From contig JAGTTD010000008.1 in the NCBI GenBank assembly GCA_018398585.1, forward strand, positions 74,501 through 138,500: a stretch of 64,000 bases of DNA. Direction: 5' to 3'. The position numbers were made by a program, and so were the translations under genes. The DNA is from Simmondsia chinensis. Its lineage: Eukaryota; Streptophyta; Magnoliopsida; Caryophyllales; Simmondsiaceae. The number at the start of each line of letters is the position of its first letter. Position 1 is the first letter of the stretch. Below the pieces are notes generated by a model that saw only the letters and a list, made by a program, of their open reading frames with translations, did no database searches and was not told where the DNA came from. Of the stretch, positions 11,637 through 22,948 are shown piece by piece.

Positions 11637-14600
11637 TCACTTGGTGACTTTGAGGGAGTAGGCCTTCTTCTCAAGAGTGTCGAGCAGGCTGTCAAAGCTC
11701 TTCTTGAAAGAATCCACCCCCTCCACTTCTAGCTGATCCCCGACCTGGCTCCAATCTATCCCTAACTTCTCAAGCGCACTGTATACGCCTTCTGCCTCTG
11801 ATACATTTGCATCAATTGTCCTCGACACTGTGCCGTGATCAATGTATGCTTGCAATGCTTGATCTGGCATGGTTGAGACCTGCAAATATAGCATATTTCA
11901 AAGTCAGCAACATTTTTTTCAGCCATTTATAGACATTTCCTCAGCATCAAGAGAAACAACTCGTCGGAACAATCTGAGAAAGGGATGCATTTACTCACAG
12001 TGTCTGGTCCAATCAGGGGGTCCACATATAGAGTATCTGGGTAGGCTGGGTTCTTGACACTGGTTGAAGCCCACAACAGCCTCTGCTTCTTGGCACCCCT
12101 TTTGACCAAGGCCTCCCATCTTGGACCAGAGAATTTCTTCTGATAGAGTTTGTATGCCAAAGTTGCTTGAGCCACAGCAGCCTACAGTCACAAATCAGTC
12201 GCACTGATTATAATCAATATCTTGACATGATATGTAAACAAGAATAATGACACTACCTTTCCACGTAGATTAAGGGCTTCAGGGGTTCCTATCTTCTCGA
12301 GCATCTTGTCAATAAGAGTGTCCACTCTGCTCACAAAGAAGGAAGCCACACTAGTAACCCTTGAAAGGTCACTGAGCCCAGAGGCCTCTAGACCATCCAA
12401 GTAAGCATCGATTACAGCCTCATATCTGGAGAGAGAGAATATCAGCTGCGCATATGCATAAAGGGGAGAGGACCCATGGTTAGCCAGCTACTAGAATCAA
12501 ACAAAAAATAACATAAACAATAATTGTCAAATTTAAGCACCCTTATTTATCTCTCCACATCAGAGTCAATGAAACAGCAGCCAAGCATTGACGATAATTT
12601 CACAAAGCAGTATCAAACGAATATAAATTGCACTCTAAAACCTGTTGCATGACTACGAAATGAAACTATCCAAACTATCCGCAGAATCCTTTCTCTATTT
12701 TAACTTGATATTAATTAATCAACTAATTCTGCAGACTTGTAGCCAACCACCACTTCACGGGAATCTCGTAAGTGATGGATGAAACCACAGGCCAAGGAAC
12801 CACCTGAGATCAATGCGCTTTGCTTGCAATGCAGAATGAATGGTCGGACCATGTGTATACTAAGATTAAAAGGCGCTCCATCAAGTTCTCCAGGGAGCAT
12901 CAATACAGCCATAAGCCAGATTGCAATGAGGCCATTTCTGAACTTCCAAGGGAACAAGGCTATGAACATGGTGCAGCATAAATCTAATTGCAATAATTTT
13001 TTTTCCAACCTATCATGTGAATTGTGGCACTGAACATAAATCTATGGCTGATATTGCATGCAAGCATCACAATATTGGAGAAATGAGATTGGTCCGATGA
13101 CATTAAAACAATATCCCAATAGCTGTTGATGTATTTTCAAAATATTCGTTGTATAAAATGGATATATGTGTGTTAAATATTGTTTATATGTATATAAGAT
13201 GCATTTGAGATTGTCCCGATACTTGTATGAGTGATTAGAGCATCATTGGGAGTATGTGTCGACACATGGGTCATATGTGTCGACACAAAATCCTATAGAA
13301 CGCAGGGGAGATAGCTGTGTGTCGACACACATGGCCCGTGTGTCGACACACAGCCCGTTTCGGGTGCGCACAGAGGAACCTGTGTGTCGACACACAGAAA
13401 TTGTGTGTCGACACACAGGCTTACAGTGAGCCAGTGTGTCGACCTGTGTGTCGACAGTATCGACACACAGCTTCGACACACAGGTCGGTTTTGACGGTTT
13501 TCTGCGCGGTTTCTTCCCAGTTCTTTTATATATTGATGCTCTTGGTTTTGGGACGTTTTTACAGAAGAGAATAGACCAGAGTTTCTCCCCTCTCATCAAT
13601 AAGAAGAAAACATATAAATTGAAGTGGAATTTCACAAGAAAGAAATTTGAAGAACATCTTATGGTTCTTATGTTCTATGTGAGTTTATCAAAGGGTGAGT
13701 TCTCTAAATCAACCAATCTCTAGACATCTTTATCAATCTCTTCCCATACACTTCTTCACTCCATATTTTGGTAGTTGTTGTATCCCCGAGGATATTTCGT
13801 ATACCGAAATAAACCTTAAGGATAGTGATTACACGCCTCAACACCTGAGATCGTTTGGATACCCGGTTGCAAGGTTTTTGCAAGTATTTTCTGAATTTTT
13901 CCTAACAATCTTAAGGTTTAAAATTGGTTTGGGTTATGGCTTCATCACTAAGGGAAATGACATCCAATTTTGTGAAATTGGACCGGTTTGATGGGGGAAA
14001 TTTCCGACGGTGGCAGAGGAAGATGCATTTTCTCATAACAACGCTGAATGTGGTGTATGTCCTGAATACACCGTCTCCATCCCCCGTTTCTGAGGAGGAA
14101 GAAACGCTGGCCAAGCAAAGGGCAAGACTGAAGTGGGAAAACGATGATTATATTTGTAGAGGGCACATCTTGAATGGGATGACCGATGCCTTGTTTGACA
14201 TTTACTCTAACATGTCAACCGCGAAGGAACTATGGGACGCACTTGAGGCTCGTTACATGGCCGAGGATGCAACACGCAAAAAATTCCTGGTTAGTCAATT
14301 TAATAATTATAAGATGATTGTTGGTCGTCCTGTCATGGAGCAATTCCATGAAATAGAACGTATTTTAAATAATTTTAAACAACATAACATGAATATGGAC
14401 GACACAATCGTTGTTTCTTCCTTAATTGACAAACTTCCTCCCTCTTGGAAAGATGTAAGGAAAAATTTAAAACATAAGAAGGAGGATATGTCAATTGAGG
14501 AACTCGCTAACCATTTACGTATTGAGGAAGGTTACAGGGTGCAAGATGACAACAAAGAACGCCCGGGTGATGTTGGTAAAATCAACATCGCAGAGGAAGG

Positions 14601-17600
14601 CCAATCTAGTAAGGGACCAAAGAGAACCGGACACTTCCAAAAGAACAATAAGCACAAGAGGCCGAAAGTTGTTTGTTGGGAGTGTCAGAAGCCCGGTCAT
14701 ATGCGAAAAGACTGTTATCGCCGTAAAAAGAACAAAGGCAAGGGGCTTGACCATCGCACTAAAAATTCGAACGAGAGGTTCGTGGCGATGATTTCGGAAG
14801 TCAATCTAATCGAGAGTGATAATTCTTGGTGGATTGACTCGGGGGCCACGAAGCATGTATGTAAGGATAGGGGGTTCTTCTCCACTTTTGAGCCCATGGA
14901 CAACGGAACTGAGTTGTTCATGGGAAATGGGGCGTCGGTACCGGTTAAAGAGAAGGGGAAAATTGACTTACTTTTCACATCCGGAAAAACCCTTACTTTA
15001 ACCGATGTATGCTTCGCTCCTGATGTTAAGAAGAATCTTGTATCGGGTGGCCTGTTGAATAGGTTTGGGTTCAAGTTGGTCTTCGAGGCCGACAAGTTTA
15101 TTTTGTCAAAGGGTGGTGTATTTGTTGGGAAAGGATACCTATGTAATGGTATGTTTAAACTAAATGTTAATAATAAGAACGTTGATTCTGTTTATGTGCT
15201 TGATTCGTCGTTTTTATGGCATTATAGACTAGGTCATGTGAATTTTCGTAGATTACATGAAATGGATAATTCTTCGTTGATTCCTCACATAGATAAAGTT
15301 GTTGACAAATGCAAGACTTGTATGCTAACAAAAATAACGAAATCTCCATTTCCTTCTGTGCAAAGAGAGACTAATCTACTTGATCTAGTCCATAGTGACT
15401 TATGTGACTTCAAGCGAACACCGAGTTTGGGTGGAAAGAATTACTTTGTTACATTTATCGATGATTATTCAAGATTTTGTTATGTTTATTTGATAAGTAA
15501 CAAAGACGACTCGCTTGATAGGTTTAAAGCATATAAAGCAGAATCTGAATTACACTGTGAAACCTTCCTCAAGCGTTTAAGGTCGGATCGTGGTGGCGAA
15601 TACTACGATCCTAAATATTTTGAATCCACAGGAATCATACATGAAATAACTGCACCTTATACGCCACAACAAAATGGCGTGGCTGAGAGGAAAAACCGGA
15701 CTCTAACTGAGATGGTTAATTCCATGTTATCTTATTCCGGTCTCAGTGATGGATTTTGGGGTGAGGCTATGTTAACGGCCTGTCACATATTAAACAGAGT
15801 TCCAAACAAGAGAAATAAAATAACTCCATATGAGTTGTGGAACAAACGAGCCCCTAATGTAGATTATCTAAAAGTGTGGGGGTGTAGGGCAGTTGTTAGA
15901 GTCCCTGAACCTAAACGGAAAAAATTAGGTGAAAGAGGCATTGATTGCATCTTTGTGGGTTATGCGTCTCATAGTAAGGCATATCGGTTCTATATTGTTG
16001 AACCTAATGATTATATCAACGTGAATACGATAGTAGAATCGAGAGATGCAATATTTGATGAGAATCGGTTTACTTCAATCCCTAGACCGAGGGATTATGT
16101 ACCGGTTGAGATTGACACGCAAGTGTCTAATGACGTTGTTCGTCATGAGAGGGAGAATGTCCCTGATAGAGCTCTAGAACTCCGAAGGAGTAAGAGAGCA
16201 AGGAAGGAGAAATCCTTCGGTTCGGACTTCTACACGTATTTGGTAGAAGGTTCGAGGAACGATGTGGACCAAGTGGTTCCATATTGTTGCGTCATGGAAG
16301 CTGATCCCATGACGTTTGATAAGGCGATGAGGTCTCATGATGTCTCGTTTTGGAAAGAGGCTATAAACGATGAAATGGATTCCATTTTAGGTAATAATAC
16401 CTGGATTCTTGAGGATCTTCCACGAGGAAGTAAACCCATCGGGTGCAAATGGATCTTCAAAAAGAAGATGAAAGTCGATGGATCGATTGACAAATTTAAA
16501 GCCCGATTGGTGGCTAAAGGATTCACCCAAAGACATGGACTGGATTACTTTGATACCTATGCCCCAGTGGCAAGGATATCGACGATAAGGGTACTTATTG
16601 CTCTTGCCTCCATTTTTAAACTAGTGATACACCAAATGGATGTCAAAACGGCATTCCTGAATGGTGAGCTAGAGGAGGAAGTATACATGGAACAACCAGA
16701 AGGGTTTGTTGTTCCGGGCCAAGAGAGAAAAGTGTGTAAACTCATACGTTCTCTGTATGGACTGAAACAAGCTCCGAAGCAATGGCACCAAAAATTTGAT
16801 CAGGTTGTATTGAACAACGGATTCGTTATAAACGAATCAGATAAATGTGTCCATAGCAAGTTTGATAATGGCAAAGGGGTCATTATATGTTTGTATGTCG
16901 ATGACATGCTGATTTTCGGTTCTGATATGGAGTAAGTAGAGAGAACTAAACTGTTTCTCTCTGAAAACTTTGCTATGAAAGACATGGGTGAGGCGGAGGT
17001 GATCCTCGGTATCAGAATTGTAAGGAATGGTAATTCCATTTCCTTGACTCAGTCTCACTATATCGAAAAGGTGTTGAAAAGGTTCCATTTCTTTGACTGT
17101 GCACCGATTTCCACACCGATGGATCCTAGTGTGAAATTAGAACCGAATGAGGGTGCTCCAGTGGCACAATTGGAGTACGCTCGAGCTATTGGCTGTCTCA
17201 TGTATGCCATGACAAGCACTAGGCCTGATATTGCCTTTGCTGTTGGAAAGCTGAGCAGGTATACCAGCAAACCGAGTAAGTTGCACTGGAATGCAGTGCA
17301 CCGGGTACTGAAGTACCTAAAGAAGACTATGGATTATGGTCTCAATTATGTTGGGTATCCTCCTACTTTGGAAGGATATACTGATGCAAGTTGGATCTCC
17401 GATGTGGAGGATCATGCATCCACGAGTGGATGGGTATACCTGTTTGGTGGGGGTGCGGTTTCTTGGGGTTCCAAGAAACAAACTTGCATATCTGACTCTA
17501 CAATGGCGGCGGAGTTTATAGCTCTTGCTTCTGCGGCTAAAGAAGCCGAGTGGTTAAAGGATCTCTTGTATGAGATACCTTTGTGGCCGAAGCCGATTTC

Positions 17601-20600
17601 TCCTATTTCTATCCATTGTGATAGTCAGGCTACGCTTTCTAAAGCATACAGTGAAGTGTATAATGGAAAGTCCAGACACATTGGTGTGAGACATAGTATG
17701 GTGAGACACTTTATTCGGGAGGGTGTTATCACTGTGGATTTCGTGAGAACCTGTCAGAAACTAGCGGATCCGTTTACTAAAGGCCTGGCTAGAGATTTGG
17801 TTTTGAAAACAAATGAAGGGATGGGGTTGAAACCTGTCATAATTAGTCGCCCATGATAGGCCCTCAACTCGACGTCTAGTATGACGCTAGGTCTCGAGTT
17901 CAATGAGAGAGACTTGTCATCTGTGTGACTGCAAGCACTAAATGAGTTAGTTTCCATCCCGAGTGTGAAGTGCTTGATACCTGCGTTAGTGATTATAAAA
18001 GGATGAGCAAATGCTCTTAATGGACCTGGTTTTAGAACTTATTGAATGTCGTATCGTAGGGGCATGATCAATGAGGTCCACCTTAGTGAGTGTTGAAGTT
18101 TGGCCGCTTCAAAGGGGTGATTTTTGACAAGGGTTTGGCCCTAAAACACTCACGAAGGGTACAGGACACAAGGCCATAAATGTGTCGATCTGGGAGGTGT
18201 AGGGAGTGTACGGGGAGTACGCCTTGTGCGTGATTAGATTGTCGGTTAGTCAAATGGGTTGTATGGTTCAAAGCTTGGACTACCATTTTCGATCCGATTA
18301 ACTGTATGGTCTTTTCACTAGCTGGGGGTTCAATCGTGAGACACCCTCGTTGATGCACAATAAGGCCTCCTTTAAACGAGATGTCACTTTGAGATTGGTT
18401 GTATTTTGAAAATGGTGGGGGATTGTTGATATATTTTCAAAATATTCGTTGTATAAAATGGATATATGTGTGTTAAATATTGTTTATATGTATATAAGAT
18501 GCATTTGAGATTGTCCCGATGCTTGTATGAGTGATTAGAGCATCATTGGGAGTATGTGTCGACACATGGGTCATATGTGTCGACACAAAATCCTATAGAA
18601 CGCAGGGGAGATAGCTGTGTGTCGACACACATGGTCCGTGTGTCGACACACAGCCCGTTTCGGGTGCGCACAGAGGAACCTGTGTGTCGACACACAGGCT
18701 TACAGTGAGCCAGTGTGTCGACCTGTGTGTCGACAGTATCGACACACAGGCTTACAGAAAGCTGTGTGTCGATACTGTGTGTCGACACACAGCTTCGACA
18801 CACAGGTCGGTTTTGACGGTTTTCTGCGCGGTTTCTTCCCAGTTCTTTTATATATTGATGCTCTTGGTTTTGGGACGTTTTTACAGAAGAGAATAGACCA
18901 GAGTTTCTCCCCTCTCATCAATAAGAAGAAAACATATAAATTGAAGTGGAATTTCACAAGAAAGAAATTTGAAGAACATCTTATGGTTCTTGTGTTCTAT
19001 GTGAGTTTATCAAAGGGTGAGTTCTCTAAATCAACCAATCTCTAGACATCTTTATCAATCTCTTCCCATACACTTCTTCACTCCATATTTTGGTAGTTGT
19101 TGTATCCCCGAGGATATTTCGTATACCGAAATAAACCTTAAGGATAGTGATTACACGCCTCAACACCTGAGATCGTTTGGATACCCGGTTGCAAGGTTTT
19201 TGCAAGTATTTTCTGAATTTTTCCTAACAATAGCTCAGACTGGATTCAAAGAATCTGACAGAAACTATGATGAAGCACCTCTGGAGGAACTTGCACGGCC
19301 CTCATGAAGGCTGGATCCATAGAACACTCGGCTCCTCTTAGAGCAAGCATTTGTATGTGTATTACTCATTTTGTCTCCTACATTGACCCAACAATAATTA
19401 CATAAGTAAAACAAGGACGCATTATGCGGACTTACAGTCACATTCACGCTTATCCCATTCGCAATAGTTTCCTGGATGGAAGGGATGCAAGGAGCGGTTG
19501 CAGGGATCTTAATGTAAACATTGGAACGGTTCACAACTTTGTGCAGCCACTTAGCAGCTTCCACTGTACCTTTGGTGTCATCAGCAAGTCTAGGAGAAAC
19601 TTCAACAGAAACATAGCCATCACCTCCATCTGTTTGATCATATATTTGCTCAAAAAGCCGACATGCATCTTGGATGTCCTTAATCACCAGTTCCCAGTAA
19701 GCACTTTCAATATCTTTTCCTGATTTGATGAGATCACTGCATGATACACAGAATGAAGCAGTTGTTATACACTTACATAGAACAGCTCATTGCAAGGAGA
19801 GTTTGAAGCTTTGGTGAGGCAATAAGCTGGTTCAACAAGTAAATTGCCTCGTTCATTTGGGAAAAGCTAAGTACAATGTGAATACCATACAGACAGCTTG
19901 TGCAAGCAGAATATTTTAGCAACGGAGAACAGGATAGCTACAACGGAGAACAGGATAGCTAGAATGGAGAAGTAAAGCACCAAAATACCTGAATTGCTCA
20001 TTGTAGGCATCTGAAGTTGATATTGCTTTCTGGAAAATCTGATATTATTAAATATTGATCAGCATCATACACGCAAAGTGCAGACATACTACGAAAATAT
20101 AGGTAAAAATAGTACGGAAAATATAATATACCGCAGGATTACTGGTAACACCTCTAACACCACTTGCAATCAGAGGAAGCAAATCAGTGACCGGTCGGCA
20201 AAGATTATCGTACCAGGGACTCTGCCCTTGTTTCTCATAAAGGTCATGAAGGGTAGTTCTCTTCAGAGGACTTCCGTTTCCAGAAGATTGAGAACACCTG
20301 ACACTTTTAAGAAACTCATGTCATGTACCAGCCCCGAAAAACCAATGAATAAAAGAAGTTGCTAGCTCCAATCAACAAAACTGAGGAAGAATTCAAAACA
20401 GTCTACACGATCGACCTGGTAATCCAAGACAAATATGAAGACTGTGTAGTCTGTGTTTCAGGTGAGGGGAGGGGTCAAGGTGGAATTTGTTTTACAAGAC
20501 AGATCTGATAGGACGAATGAACAGGTTATTTATTTACTATTATTTTTTTTTATGTGATACAAGAACATGTAATACATATACCATTAAATTTAGCCAGCGG

Positions 20601-21170
20601 GTTCATTCTAAGCTTTGAATTGTAATCCCTTTCAATTCGACATAAAAATAGATTTTATCTTATATAGCCGCATCATGATACATAAAAGCCCTCCCTTTCC
20701 GGGATTTGAATTTTTCCAATAAGGTGCAATAAGCCAAATTCCAATACGATAAGCTATCGGACAAAAACAAAAACACATAGATCAAGGTATCGGAAAAAAG
20801 AACCAAAAATATCCGGAAAAAATAGAGCTTTGTAGCTGAATACTTGAGTTGCCAGCTAAAGAACAACAAGTCCTTTAAAAAAAAACATGCTTAGAGGTCA
20901 ATGGAACGGCTTTTAAGTTAGAAAAGAAGAATAAAGAGTAAATGATGATGCAAAAAGGAGTCGAAGATGATGAGATGAAGTGAAAACTTACAGCAAAGAA
21001 GGGCGGGATGAGGGAAGGGAAGCCAAAGATAAGCGAGAAGAGGAAAGTGTAGAGGCGAAGAAGGAGCTGCGGGTGTTAGTCAAGTTAACCACCAACCTTG
21101 GCTGAGGCTGCGTTGAAGATGGAGAGGCCGCAGCAACCATGGGATTGGTAAGCTTAGGGATTGTCGCCAT
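11637..21170 (-). CDS. TRA2: Plastid transaldolase (TRA2-like), with a copia element in intron 4
   Basis: Exons on the minus strand: 20992-21170, 20132-20297, 19989-20038, 19436-19736, 12257-12445, 11999-12181, 11637-11879 (1311 bp, 436 residues), all GT-AG and in phase. The enzyme moves a dihydroxyacetone unit between sugar phosphates in the pentose phosphate pathway. After a Ser/Pro/Arg-rich transit peptide come [45 protein letters not shown], and [15 protein letters not shown] with the Schiff-base Lys near residue 208. [20 protein letters not shown] and [19 protein letters not shown] follow. Length and motifs match Arabidopsis At5g13420 from memory. Intron 4 is about 7 kb because of the copia insertion; no coding exon is broken. 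A telo-box (AAACCCTA, minus strand, 21234-21241) lies just upstream. Confidence 0.95.
13124..13907 (+). repeat. 5' LTR of the copia element (784 bp)
   Basis: TG...CA ends. The U3 part (13250-13480) carries eight GTCGAC-centred palindromes of the form TGTG(TG)TCGACACA(CA), before a probable TATA box (TATATA, about 13528). Short open frames here that repeat CVDT are by-products of the palindromes. Confidence 0.95.
13936..17856 (+). pseudogene. Copia Gag-Pol polyprotein, one in-frame stop
   Basis: One frame runs from the ATG at 13936 to the stop ending at 17856 (1307 codons), interrupted only by TAA at 16933-16935 (codon 1000). In order: Gag; zinc knuckle with C247, C250, H255, C260 ([14 protein letters not shown]); aspartic protease DSGA with D301; GAG-pre-integrase HHCC-type region (WHYRLGHVN to CKTCMLTK); integrase with likely catalytic D488, D551 and E584; reverse transcriptase with YVDD (first D at 989); then RNase H from about residue 1070 ([25 protein letters not shown]). 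The stop falls 11 codons after the YVDD, so RNase H is cut off from the rest. The open frame also continues upstream of 13936, but only from a TTG. Domain order (integrase before reverse transcriptase) defines copia. Confidence 0.95.
18424..19229 (+). repeat. 3' LTR of the copia element (806 bp)
   Basis: Same ends as the 5' LTR, 22 bp longer. The difference lies in the palindrome array: one unit is lost and another segment with GTGTGTCGATAC is gained. Outside the array I see only about four base changes. Confidence 0.95.
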
Positions 21171-22948
21171 CACAGATCTCCGGCAAGGACGACGGCGTTA
21201 ACAACACAAGAGGATGGGACAAAATGCTGATCTTAGGGTTTTATTTGTATTGATCTGGTTGGGGATGATGACGATGGTGGCTTGATAATGATCACAGATA
21301 TCAACCCCAACTACACTAGTATAATATAATAAACAACGTGTTACCTACCCCCTGCTGTTCAATTAATATTCATTTTAAAGAGAATAATTTATTATTTTTA
21401 AGGTAAATTTATAAATCTCTTTACATGTGGCTCATATTAATAACAATTTTGCTTTAACAATAACAGTTCCTCAATTAACATTTTTATAACTTGGTTGAAT
21501 TGCTTCCCATGGTGTACTTATGCAAAGGATAGTAATGGATTAAAAAAATTAATACATGAGTCGTTTATATCACACACTAAATAAATAGTTGAAAAATATG
21601 ATTTCTCAAATATTGTCTTCCAATAATTTTTGGAAATGTCTTGTTAAAACTCGACATTATTTTGGCTCATATAGCACTTAATATTAAATTTTTTCATATA
21701 TTAACTCCAATTATGTACTATATTTTCTAGATTACACTTATTATATTCCTGAATTTATGAATAGCCTATATTTATAATTAAAATAAGTAGGATCATTGAT
21801 ACATGATCATTATTTATTCATCGTAGGTAGGACTTTAAAGAGGCTATCTATAAATTAAAGTTTGTGCTGAAAGAACACCAAAATAGGTTAATGCATGTCC
21901 AAGCGTGAATTTAGTACATCTCTTTGTATTAAGTTTTGGACATTTAAATTTATCATCTTTGTGGAAATCCAACTATGTATTTTATCTATAGTTGTTGATT
22001 TTAAACATATAGATTAGCGGATCTAATAACACGATTGGAGAGTGTTCAAATTCCTAATAATATTGAATGTCAGCACCTCGAATGTGATAATTAGAACGAT
22101 TATAATAGTGCTAGTTTGTTTAATATACTGAAAATGGAGAAGAAGAAAACAAGGGTAGAGCTATTGGCTTGGCTTTAGCAAAACGCATGATTTGGTGGAA
22201 CATCAGCATCAGTAAAAGTCAAAATCAAGGCTTTCAAATACAAAAGAAATGCAAGAATACAGCAAGATAGCGAGAGTTGCTTTAGATTTTGGGTGGCTGT
22301 TTGAGATATTTAAGGTGGGTAAATTGGCCCTTTCTCATCACCCGAAAGCCATCTAACCCACCCTCCCCAACTCATTTTGACTCTTATTTGAGCTGCGGCC
22401 TTTGTCAAGTTATGGGGGACCCTTGCCCCCACCCACCATTTTATTTTCCAATGTCTGGTATGGTCACTGAATATATTCAAATGTACTGTACTTTACCAAC
22501 CGAAATTTAGAAGAAACATAAATGAATTAGAGTGCAGAAATAATAATATTGTACCCCAATATGTTTTAAATGTACATATCAAGCTTCCACAAAATTTAGA
22601 GCTACTCCTTTCCAAAACAAAATAATAGAAAGAAATGCTATGTGATGCACAATATGAATTGGCACCCTGCCCCACAGCATCGGTACGAAATGAATCAATA
22701 CTCTATCAACACAATAAGCATGTTCAAGTTATAATACAAACAAACACTCACTCTATTGTGAATCTTCAGTGTTGGGATATTTTAATGTCGTATATAAGGA
22801 GGGTCTGGCGAGGATAGAGGGAAACAACATGTACCTTTCCATCTATACTGATTCCCGCTAGCCTAGGGATATACAAAAACACCAACCCAATCCTCCTTAG
22901 CTAATGTTTCTGACATTTGGGGATAGCAAATGGGTTCAATAAAGGAAG
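21171..22948. other. Intergenic: TRA2 promoter side and IRX10 3' side
   Basis: The first hundred bases upstream of the TRA2 ATG hold the leader and a telo-box on the minus strand. The rest is AT-rich with no recognisable gene or transposon. The last few hundred bases should be the 3' UTR of the xylosyltransferase gene. Confidence 0.5.

Larger units (their letters stand above)
13124..19229 (+). mobile_element. Ty1-copia LTR retrotransposon, nearly complete, in TRA2 intron 4
   Basis: Both LTRs begin TGTTGAT and end CCTAACA and are flanked by the 5-bp target duplication ATAGC (13119-13123 and 19230-19234). The order is LTR, Gag, protease, integrase, reverse transcriptase, RNase H, about 570 bp of non-coding DNA, a purine-rich tract (18411-18423, AATGGTGGGGGAT) and LTR. 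It lies opposite in sense to TRA2. Apart from one repeat-length change the LTRs differ at only a handful of bases, so the insertion is recent. Confidence 0.97.

Noticed and set aside
13250..13480. CRISPR-like spaced repeats
   Set aside because: This is a plant genome. The repeats are short palindromes inside an LTR with irregular spacing.
13243..13635. Open frames repeating CVDT in both LTRs
   Set aside because: They arise from the TGTGTCGACACA palindromes and appear on both strands. No protein family fits.
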